From: Salinilacihabitans rarus
Lineage (GTDB): Archaea; Halobacteriota; Halobacteria; Halobacteriales; Natrialbaceae
Direction: 5' to 3'
Length of the DNA: 64,000 nucleotides
Assembly: GCF_024296665.1 (NCBI RefSeq)
Contig: NZ_CP100762.1
Location: forward strand, 1,860,001-1,924,000
Each line of letters starts with the position of its first letter. Positions within the stretch are counted from its first letter, which is position 1. The notes below the pieces were generated by a model, which saw only the letters and a program-made list of their open reading frames with translations, did no database searches and was not told the origin of the DNA. Below, piece after piece: positions 57,960-64,000 of this stretch. The translations under genes and the position numbers were made by a program.

Positions 57960-58070
57960 GCGGCCGCGTCGCGTCCCCACCCGGCCCTGTCCCGTGGGCC
58001 CACGCGCTGGGTGCGTTCGTCGCCTCGGGGCCGGACGCCCGTGTGGACGAGAAGCCGGGAGACGGAGTCG

Positions 58071-58523
58071 TCAGTCCTCGCCGCGGACGAACGTCACCGG
58101 ACAGGGCGCCGACAGCAGCACCTCCTGGGCGGTCGAGCCGAACACCGCCTTGCCGGTCGGCGAGCGCCGGCGGCCGCCGACGACGACGCGCTCGGCCCCG
58201 ACCGACTCCGCGAGGTCGACGATCGTCGTCCCGTGGTCGCCGACGGCGCCGCGGACCTCGTAGTCGACGCCGTGTTCCTCGAGGACCGCCCGGATGTCCC
58301 GGATCGTCGCGTGGCGGGTCGCGACGTCGTCGGGATCGACCTCGCCGTCGGGATCGAAGTCCAGCCGGTCGAGGACCTGATCGTACTCCTCGCGGGTGAA
58401 CACGTGGCCGAGGACGACCGTCGCCGCGGCCGGCCTCGCGACCTCGACGACGGTCGCGGCCAGTTCGTCGGCGCGGTCGGCGTCCCCCGGGCCGACCGCG
58501 AGCAGAATCGTCTCGAGCGTCAT
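58071..58523 (-). CDS. Universal stress protein (UspA family)
   Basis: 150 residues. TLETILLAVGPGDADRADEL at the start, TVVLGHVFTREEYDQVLDRL, GAVGDHGTTIVDLAESVGAE, then VVVGGRRRSPTGKAVFGSTA followed by QEVLLSAPCPVTFVRG, a good G-2x-G-9x-G-S nucleotide-binding motif with the first glycines in GGRRRSPTGKAVFGS. Usp proteins bind ATP or act in stress responses. Stand-alone gene in front of the divergent SDR. Confidence 0.9.
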   Translation of the reverse strand: MTLETILLAVGPGDADRADELAATVVEVARPAAATVVLGHVFTREEYDQVLDRLDFDPDGEVDPDDVATRHATIRDIRAVLEEHGVDYEVRGAVGDHGTTIVDLAESVGAERVVVGGRRRSPTGKAVFGSTAQEVLLSAPCPVTFVRGED

Positions 58524-58652
58524 ACCCCTGACTACCCCGGGCCACTACCTTAAACGTTCACACGGTCGAGCCGGCGCGAACGGCCCGAGGACGCCCGTCG
58601 GCGCCGCTCGCGCGACCGGGCGACTTTTGGACGGCCGGGTCGACGGACCGGC

Positions 58653-59393
58653 ATGGACGGACCGGACCTCTCCGATCGGACCGTGCTCGTCACGGGCAGC
58701 GGCCGCGGCCTCGGGCGCGAACTCCTGCTGGCGACCGCCGACCGCGGCGCGGACGTCGCCGTCCACTACCACACGAGCGCCGACGCCGCCCGCGAGGTCG
58801 CCGCCGAGGCCCGCGAGCGCGGCGCCGGCGCGGCGACGACCGTTCAGGGCGACGTCACCGACCCCGACAGCGTCGACGGACTGTTCTCGGCGGTCGAGAC
58901 CGACCTCGGCCCCGTCGACTGTCTCGTCAACAACGTCGGCGACTTCGCGCCGCGCCACTGGGAGGCCCTCGACGTCGAGACCTGGCGGCGGGTGTTCGCG
59001 ACGAACCTCGACGGCACTTACCTCTGTTCGAAGCGCGCGCTGCCGGCGATGCGCGAGAGCGGCTACGGCCGCATCGTCAACGTCGGCTACGCCTCGGCCG
59101 AGAAAGGGCTCGTGAGCCCGAAGAACTTCCCGTACTTCGCCGCGAAGGCGGGCGTGTTGATGTTCACCCGGATGCTCGCCGCCGACACGCAAGACGACGG
59201 AATCACGGTCAACGCCGTCTCCCCCTACGTCGTCGAGAACTCCGACGAGTTCCCCGACGACCTCCCGCGGGGCCGGCCCGCCTCCTTCGAGGACGTCGCC
59301 CGGCCCGTCCTCTTCTTCCTCGACCCCGAGAACGGGTACGTCAGCGGCGAGAACGTCGAGGTCGACGGGGGCTGGTTGCCGGAGTCGGTGTGA
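58653..59393 (+). CDS. Short-chain dehydrogenase/reductase (FabG-like)
   Basis: 246 residues. NAD(P)-binding VLVTGSGRGLGRELLLATAD at 11-30 (TGxxxGLG), LVNNVGDFAPRHWE near 90 (NNxG), serine region RIVNVGYASAEKGLVSPKNF near 140, YFAAKAG with the catalytic Tyr and Lys near 165, and PYVVENSDE after the active site. C-terminus YVSGENVEVDGGWLPES. Classical SDR, acting on a carbonyl/alcohol that cannot be named; FabG-type ketoacyl reductase is one option. Confidence 0.9.
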   Translation: MDGPDLSDRTVLVTGSGRGLGRELLLATADRGADVAVHYHTSADAAREVAAEARERGAGAATTVQGDVTDPDSVDGLFSAVETDLGPVDCLVNNVGDFAPRHWEALDVETWRRVFATNLDGTYLCSKRALPAMRESGYGRIVNVGYASAEKGLVSPKNFPYFAAKAGVLMFTRMLAADTQDDGITVNAVSPYVVENSDEFPDDLPRGRPASFEDVARPVLFFLDPENGYVSGENVEVDGGWLPESV

Positions 59394-59467
59394 GAGCGAC
59401 GGTGGCGGGACGAAGAACCGACCTCGACGCCCGCCAGACGTTTACGGCGGGTCGCCGTAGCGCGAGT

Positions 59468-59698
59468 ATGGCCGAGAATCGCGTGGTTCAGGGGCGGATG
59501 GTCACCCCCGAGTCGCTCGCGGAACTCGTCGAGGGGGAGTCGGTGATGGAGGCGGACGCGATCGAGGACGCCGACCGGGACTGTCCGGCGTGTGGCGGCG
59601 ACGTGCTTCGCGTCGGCTACATGCCCTCGGTGACCGAGTTCGTCACCGGCTGGAAGTGCACCGACTGCGACTGGCACGAGACCGACCGGGCCGAGTGA
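59468..59698 (+). CDS. Zinc-ribbon protein, DUF5795-like
   Basis: 76 residues. AENRVVQGRMVTPESLAELV at the start, then a CxxC...CxxC zinc ribbon: CPACGG (~40) and KCTDCDW (~64), with VGYMPSVTEFVTGW between them. This fits DUF5795, a family I remember as widespread in haloarchaea and of unknown function. It is followed by the convergent GGR gene, 10 bases away. Confidence 0.85.
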   Translation: MAENRVVQGRMVTPESLAELVEGESVMEADAIEDADRDCPACGGDVLRVGYMPSVTEFVTGWKCTDCDWHETDRAE

Positions 59699-59708
59699 GC
59701 GCGGGACG

Positions 59709-60941
59709 CTACGACCGGAGGCGCTGGCCGGCGAACCGCGCCAGCAGCGGCAGGTCGCCGAGGTCGAGGAGCTTCGTGATCGCCCGCTTGTTCCCGTCGT
59801 TCGCCTTCGCGAGCGTCTCGTCGTCGAGGCGGTTCAGGTCGGCCATCAGTTTGTCGTACCGTTCGTTCGGCGCGAGGTAGAGCAGTTGGGTCATCAGCAG
59901 CCGCGAGCGCACGTTCGGCGCGACGTCGCGGTGCCAGAGGGTGTCGTACACCTCGAGGTTCTCCGCCGTCGGCGGCACGTCGGCGTGTTTGAGGCAGCTG
60001 TCGGCCGCGGCGGCGGCCGCGCGCCCGGACTGCATGCACTTGTTGATCCCCTCGCCCCACAGCGGGTCGACCGTCGGGACGGTGTCGCCGACGGCCATGA
60101 ACCGGTCGGTGTAGAGCGTCCCGGGGAGCTGAATGTGCGCGGAGCCGCGGTGGTGGCGCCCCTCGATGCGCTCGGCGCCCTCGAACCGGGGGTCGGTCTC
60201 CATCCAGTGGGTGAGGTAGTCGTCGATGGCGAAGTCGCTCTTGGCGTACTTCCGGTGGCTGTCGTTCTGGATGTAACAGACGCCGACCTTGGCGGTGTCC
60301 TCGCCGGTGTGGAAGATCCACGAGTAGCCGCCGGGAGCGATCTCGTGGTCCAGTCGGAGCATCATCGCGTCGGTCAGGTCCGCGAAGCCGGGGTGGTCGA
60401 CGTCGACGCCTTCGAGTTCGTACTCGACGCCGATCGCGTGGTTCTCGCGTTCGAGGTTGCTGACGCCGAGTTTCTTCGCCAGCGGCGCGGCCGGTCCCGT
60501 CGCGTCGACGACGATCTCGCCGTAGACCTCCTCGTCGCCGTTGTACGTGACGCCGACGACCTCGCCACCCTCGACGATCGGCGCGGTGGCGCGCGCGTCG
60601 AAGCGGTACTCGGCGCCGTCGGCGCGACTGTCCTCGACGAGGTATCGCTTGAACGCGGCGAAGTCGAGCACGGCGCCGGGCTGGTCCTGAACGTAGTAGT
60701 CGCTGGGCGACTCCAGGACGACGCTGTCGGTGTAGTGCTGGACGACGTCGTCCGGGACGCCGAACGACGCCATCATCGACGGGAACGTGCCGGCGGTCGA
60801 CTTGTTGCTCTGTTTCGGGAACTCGGCCTCCGATTCCGTCTCGAGGACGACAACGTCGTAGCCTCTCGCGGCAAGGTCGCGCGCACACTGGCCACCAGCG
60901 GGTCCCGCACCGGCGATCACTACGTCGTAATCCTCGTTCAT
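59709..60941 (-). CDS. Geranylgeranyl reductase family flavoprotein
   Basis: 410 residues. FAD-binding DVVIAGAGPAGGQCARDLAA at 6-25, VVVLETESEAEFPKQSNKST, the second FAD motif IVVDATGPAAPLAKKL near 145, and the GGR-type GGYSWIFHTGEDTAKVGVCY near 210. TDRFMAVGDTVPTVDPLWGE near 275 is the GD-P motif contacting FAD. These enzymes saturate the geranylgeranyl chains of archaeal lipids (digeranylgeranylglycerophospholipids) or prenyl quinones. Minus-strand TATA box at 60964-60971 predicts a leaderless mRNA. With EgsA it forms part of the ether-lipid pathway. Confidence 0.9.
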   Translation of the reverse strand: MNEDYDVVIAGAGPAGGQCARDLAARGYDVVVLETESEAEFPKQSNKSTAGTFPSMMASFGVPDDVVQHYTDSVVLESPSDYYVQDQPGAVLDFAAFKRYLVEDSRADGAEYRFDARATAPIVEGGEVVGVTYNGDEEVYGEIVVDATGPAAPLAKKLGVSNLERENHAIGVEYELEGVDVDHPGFADLTDAMMLRLDHEIAPGGYSWIFHTGEDTAKVGVCYIQNDSHRKYAKSDFAIDDYLTHWMETDPRFEGAERIEGRHHRGSAHIQLPGTLYTDRFMAVGDTVPTVDPLWGEGINKCMQSGRAAAAAADSCLKHADVPPTAENLEVYDTLWHRDVAPNVRSRLLMTQLLYLAPNERYDKLMADLNRLDDETLAKANDGNKRAITKLLDLGDLPLLARFAGQRLRS

Positions 60942-60963
60942 GGAATACGGACTGTACTGGGTC

Positions 60964-60971
60964 GTTATTAG
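60964..60971 (-). promoter_or_regulatory. TATA box of the GGR gene
   Basis: Minus strand CTAATAAC, centred 26-27 bases from the ATG at 60941, predicting a leaderless transcript. Confidence 0.55.
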
Positions 60972-61070
60972 TGTGTCCAGTCACGTCGGGGCGACTGCCC
61001 CGCCGGACGACCGCCTCCCCCGTCGGTGTGAGCACGGTCGCATCGGTGAAAAACGGTTCGGGGAGCGGCC

Positions 61071-61688
61071 TCACCGGCCGCCCGCGGCCTCGCGGTACCG
61101 GTTCGGCACGTACGACAGCGCGCTCGACGGGAGCGCGGCGACGAGCGCGGCCGCGACCGCCGCGAGGGTCCGCCGGAGCGCGACGTAGACGCCGGCGACG
61201 ACGACGGCGGCGGCGACGACGACCCGGAGCGGCCCGTCGAGGGCGGCCAGCAGCGGCGCCGCGAACGCCGCCGTCAGCAGGAAGTCCTCGGGCGACCCGT
61301 CGTAACGGATCGCGCGCCGCGGCGGGATCCACCGCCCCCGGTAGTGGTCGTACACCGCCCGGTCGGAGGTGCCCTCCCACGGGCGCAGTTCGAGGCCGCC
61401 GCCGAAGACGTCCGCGACGCAGTGGGCGGCCGCGCCGAGCAGGAGAAACGCCGCGACGACCGTCGGCGGCGACGGCGCGAGCGCCGCGAGGGGGACGGCG
61501 ACGGCCGCGAGCGCGGGGTAGTACACGGGGTAGTGCAGCGTTTTGCGGTGGCCGACGTACATGTCGAGGTCCGGGAGGACGCCGCCGACCAGTCCCGCGA
61601 GGAGGCCGACGGTGGCGAACTCCGGCGCGACCGCGAGCAGCGGCGCCGCGAGAAGCATCCCCCCGAGAGCGTGGGTCGGGAGCATCAT
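61071..61688 (-). CDS. Membrane-bound metal-dependent hydrolase family protein (YdjM/DUF457-like)
   Basis: 205 residues. The start MMLPTHALGGMLLA has the early PTH motif, followed by GLLAGLVGGVLPDLDMYVGH (~32-51; PDxD), RKTLHYPVYYP and AHCVADVFGG, matching the YdjM family of membrane-bound predicted hydrolases (PDxDxxxGHRTxTHS-like). Five or more membrane segments. The conserved Asp and His could bind a metal; activity is unproven. Either ATG of the pair at 61683-61688 could be used. Divergent from the next gene. Confidence 0.85.
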   Translation of the reverse strand: MMLPTHALGGMLLAAPLLAVAPEFATVGLLAGLVGGVLPDLDMYVGHRKTLHYPVYYPALAAVAVPLAALAPSPPTVVAAFLLLGAAAHCVADVFGGGLELRPWEGTSDRAVYDHYRGRWIPPRRAIRYDGSPEDFLLTAAFAAPLLAALDGPLRVVVAAAVVVAGVYVALRRTLAAVAAALVAALPSSALSYVPNRYREAAGGR

Positions 61689-61821
61689 CGTGTCCCACAC
61701 GAGGCAACACGAACACATCAACGTGTCGCCGTGCGAGAGAGTCGGTGACACGCGACCCTCGCGGGTCCCGACGGGTCAGACCGGGACCACTTAGGCGCTC
61801 GCGTCCCCACCGATCACGTAG

Positions 61822-63108
61822 ATGACCTACGGAGACGGGCTGGCTGACCTGCTGCTGGATGATCGGCAAAACGCGGCCCTCTCGTGGGCGTTCGTCGGCG
61901 TCCTCGGGATCGCTACCGTCGAGCGCGCCGTCACCGAGGGGGACGTCCGGACGGCCGCGTTCGCGGCGGCCCTCGTCCTCGTCGCGGTCGTCCCGCCGCT
62001 TGCGTTCCGCGACCCGACGGTCACCCTCCCGTGGGACCTGCTCGGCGTCGCCTGTTCCCCCGTCCTCTGGAAGACCTTCGTCGGCGTCCCCTTCAGGACC
62101 GAGGTGGTGCCGTACGTCTCCGTCGCGGTGATCGCCCTGATGGTCGCCGTCGAACTCCACGCGTTCACCGCGGTCCGCATGGACCACACGTTCGCGGTCG
62201 TCTTCGTGACGCTGACGACGATGGCCGCCGCGGCCGTCTACAACGTCCTCAAGTGGCTCGTCGACGTCGCCCTCGGGGCCGGCCTGCTGCTCGACGGCCG
62301 GAGCCAGCACGCGCTCAACGCCGTCGTGATGGTCGAGTTCGCCTACGCGACCGGCGCCGGGATGCTCGCGGGCGTCGCGTTCACCTACTACTTCCGGCGG
62401 CGGCTCCCGTCGCCGGGCCGACGGCCGTCCGACCGGCCGCGATCGCACCCCGAGTGCGCCGACGGGCACGCGTCGCTGGCCGAACGGCTCCGCCTCTCGG
62501 CGACCGTCCAGCGGCGGCTCACCCGCTCGATGCAGGGCGTCCTCGGCGCCGTCCTCCTCTACGGGCTGGTCACGGTCACCCTGCCGACGATCGTCAACGC
62601 CACCGTCGCGCTCGGGCTCACGTTCGTCCCCGCGATCCTCGAACGCGACCTCGAACTCCCGATGGACCCCGGCCTCGTGCTGTGGATCACGGCCGCCGTG
62701 TTCCTCCACTCGCTGGGTTCGGCCGGGCTGTACGGCACGGTCACCCACTGGGACCACCTCACACACGCGCTGTCGGCGTCGGTCGTCGCGGCCACCGGCT
62801 ACGCGTTCTTCCGGGCGGTCGACCTCCACAGCGTCGACGTCTACATTCCCCGGCAGTTCATGTTCGCGCTCATCCTGATCTTCGTCCTCGCGGCGGGCGT
62901 CGCCTGGGAGTTGCTCGAGTTCGCGATCGACCAGTTCGCCATCGTCGTCGGCCTCCCCGCCGTGCTCGCCCAGCACGGCCTCGACGACACGATCCTCGAC
63001 CTCGTGTTCAACGCCGCCGGCGCGGTCGTCGTCGCGACGTGGGGAGCCGTCTACCTCACCGACCTCTCGGAGGCGCTGTCGAACCGCCTCGAGGAGTGGT
63101 CCGCCTGA
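61822..63108 (+). CDS. Polytopic membrane protein with C-terminal DUF2238 (YjdF)-like domain
   Basis: 428 residues, about 10-11 membrane segments in two parts separated by a basic loop (~195-235, RRRLPSPGRRPSDRPRSHPE). The C-terminal part has HWDHLTHALSASVVAATGYA near 310, GVAWELLEFAIDQFAIVVGL near 355 and HGLDDTILDLVFNAAGAVVV near 390, which fits DUF2238/YjdF (WD-xxH, WExxE, DTxxDL). The N-terminal part (~10-190) is a different multi-span region. Function unknown. Convergent or independent of neighbours; the UspA gene follows after 42 bases. Confidence 0.8.
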   Translation: MTYGDGLADLLLDDRQNAALSWAFVGVLGIATVERAVTEGDVRTAAFAAALVLVAVVPPLAFRDPTVTLPWDLLGVACSPVLWKTFVGVPFRTEVVPYVSVAVIALMVAVELHAFTAVRMDHTFAVVFVTLTTMAAAAVYNVLKWLVDVALGAGLLLDGRSQHALNAVVMVEFAYATGAGMLAGVAFTYYFRRRLPSPGRRPSDRPRSHPECADGHASLAERLRLSATVQRRLTRSMQGVLGAVLLYGLVTVTLPTIVNATVALGLTFVPAILERDLELPMDPGLVLWITAAVFLHSLGSAGLYGTVTHWDHLTHALSASVVAATGYAFFRAVDLHSVDVYIPRQFMFALILIFVLAAGVAWELLEFAIDQFAIVVGLPAVLAQHGLDDTILDLVFNAAGAVVVATWGAVYLTDLSEALSNRLEEWSA

Positions 63109-63150
63109 GAGTCCCAAACTGTCAAGCCCGTACGTGGCCTACTACCGGTC

Positions 63151-63600
63151 ATGGAGTTGCTCGTCGCAGTCGACCGATCGGAGGAGAGCCGGAACGCCCT
63201 CGAGTACGCGCTCGACCTCGCGGCGGCCTTCGAAGCGAACCTGACCGTCGTCCACTCGGTCGACCCGGCGGTATACGACCGGGGCGGATCGGCGCCGGTC
63301 GCGGACGTCCCGGACGCCGACGAGCGCCTCGTCCTCGAAAACGTCGCCGACGCCGAGGAGCGCGGCGAACGCCTCCTCGAGGAGGCGGCCGAGGAGGCGG
63401 CCGACCGCGGCGTCGAGGCCGGGACCGAGTTGCTGTACGGCGATCCGGTCGAGACGATCTCGGGGTACGCCGATGAGGGGGCCGTCGACGGCATCGTCGT
63501 CGGCCACCGGGGCCACTCCGGGCGCGCCCGCGAGTTGCTCGGGAGCGTCGCCCGGGGGCTGGTCGAGGAGGCGACGGTTCCGGTGACCGTCGTCCGCTGA
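63151..63600 (+). CDS. Universal stress protein (UspA family)
   Basis: 149 residues. ELLVAVDRSEESRNALEYAL at the start, LTVVHSVDPAV near 31, a long acidic helix (ENVADAEERGERLLEEAAEE), ELLYGDPVETISGYADEGAV, and the full nucleotide-binding motif VVGHRGHSGRARELLGSVAR followed by GLVEEATVPVTVVR. It is 48 bases upstream of a CBS-domain gene in the same direction; Usp and CBS proteins both bind adenine nucleotides, and they may be cotranscribed. Confidence 0.93.
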   Translation: MELLVAVDRSEESRNALEYALDLAAAFEANLTVVHSVDPAVYDRGGSAPVADVPDADERLVLENVADAEERGERLLEEAAEEAADRGVEAGTELLYGDPVETISGYADEGAVDGIVVGHRGHSGRARELLGSVARGLVEEATVPVTVVR

Positions 63601-63648
63601 CCGCGGGCACCACCGGGTTCTATTGCCCCGGCCGTGGGACGGGGCCGT

Positions 63649-64000
63649 ATGGCAGTCGAACGCTTCGCACGGAGCGACGTCGTCACGGCCGCCCCGGACG
63701 CGCCGATCCACGAACTGGCGACGACGATGCGCGAGTCGAAGGTCGGCAGCGTGGTGATCGTCGACGACGACGAACCGGTCGGCATCGTCACCGACCGCGA
63801 CCTGACGATGCGGGTCCTCGCCGAGCACGCCGACCCCGACGGCCTCGCCGCCGAGGACGTGATGTCCCCGGAGTTGCGGACGGTCGACCGCGACGCCGGC
63901 TTCTACCGCGCCACCGAACTGATGAACAACCACAGCATCCGCCGCCTCCCGATCGTCGACGGGGACGGCGCGCTCGTCGGCATCATCACGGCCGACGACC
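63649..64000 (+). CDS. CBS-domain protein, 5' part (cut by window edge)
   Basis: 117 residues are visible before the window ends. Two CBS motifs: VERFARSDVVTAAPDAPIHE...GSVVIVDDDEPVGIVTDRDL (~3-55) and AEDVMSPELRTVDRDAGFYR...RRLPIVDGDGALVGIITADD (~73-117). The second ends at the edge, so it may be a plain CBS pair or carry a further domain. The GIVTDRD form is common in adenosyl-nucleotide-binding CBS modules. Confidence 0.88.
   Translation, partial: MAVERFARSDVVTAAPDAPIHELATTMRESKVGSVVIVDDDEPVGIVTDRDLTMRVLAEHADPDGLAAEDVMSPELRTVDRDAGFYRATELMNNHSIRRLPIVDGDGALVGIITADD

Noticed and set aside
56972-58003. Ser/Arg-rich minus-strand frame opposite the coiled-coil gene
   Set aside because: It mirrors Glu/Asp/Ala-rich heptads of the plus-strand coiled-coil protein and lacks any fold signal.
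58071-63600. A stress-response cluster of UspA genes
   Set aside because: The two UspA genes here are separated by unrelated genes on both strands; apart from the UspA-CBS neighbour pair at 63.1-64 kb there is no operon.

Overview
The window is a stretch of haloarchaeal (class Halobacteria) chromosome. The signs are very high GC with G or C at most third codon positions, strongly acidic proteins, twin-arginine secretion signals, PGF-CTERM-like tails, archaeal TATA boxes about 26 bases upstream of start codons (leaderless transcripts), archaeal ether-lipid genes (sn-glycerol-1-phosphate dehydrogenase, geranylgeranyl reductase), an archaeal-type ProS, and the order homoserine dehydrogenase - EF-1alpha - ribosomal protein S10. 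The genus cannot be read from the sequence. I support 63 protein genes (one cut at each edge) and one tRNA. I see no rRNA, CRISPR array, intact insertion sequence, integrase or replication origin.

Layout. 1-11 kb: a MutS-family ATPase (cut at the left edge), then small single-gene units: HAD phosphatase, SRPBCC protein, Tat-exported DyP-like protein, an Azf-like dehydrogenase, glutathionyl-hydroquinone reductase-like enzyme, Na+/Ca2+ exchanger, orphan DNA methyltransferase, KTN/TrkA protein, and haloarchaeal families of unknown function. 11-19 kb: biosynthesis (carB, the folate fusion folCP, an isolated trpB). 19-28 kb: glycosyltransferase, a lysine-rich repetitive secreted protein, S9 peptidase, egsA, an epimerase, a RAD55-like protein with a degenerate P-loop, an arginine/glycine-rich disordered protein and a DUF123 protein. 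28-35 kb: gltB and proS. 35-39.4 kb: a tight phosphonate/phosphate-type ABC transporter operon (phnD-C-E-E) ending in a HAD phosphatase. 39.5-48 kb: metabolic and housekeeping genes, including a GlpA-like flavoprotein, a ROK glucokinase, a secreted LVIVD-repeat protein, and an ACT regulator coupled to hom. 48-50.7 kb: tuf, rpsJ, a rhomboid protease and tRNA-Ala(CGC). 50.7-54.9 kb: a lower-GC, gene-sparse islet right after the tRNA (Tat lipoprotein, repeat-bearing membrane protein, UspA, Pit-like transporter). 54.9-64 kb: secreted C69 peptidase, a coiled-coil protein, UspA and CBS proteins, an SDR, GGR, and membrane proteins.

How the genes work together. Nitrogen and carbamoyl flow (gltB, carB), aspartate-family amino acids (ACT-hom), folate (folCP) and tryptophan (trpB) form the biosynthetic side. 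EgsA supplies the glycerol phosphate backbone of archaeal lipids and GGR saturates their isoprenoid chains. Phosphorus is covered by the phn-type ABC operon and the Pit-like carrier. EF-1alpha, S10, ProS and tRNA-Ala serve translation.

The most unusual signal is not a gene. At least five conserved genes (MutS-like, carB, S9 peptidase, epimerase, gltB) carry short in-frame inserts containing small perfect hairpins. Two of them (carB, S9 peptidase) are bounded by exact 7- and 9-base direct repeats, as if small palindromic elements had inserted without breaking the frame. Second are three repetitive or low-complexity proteins: RG-rich, lysine-rich secreted, and 12-residue-repeat membrane.
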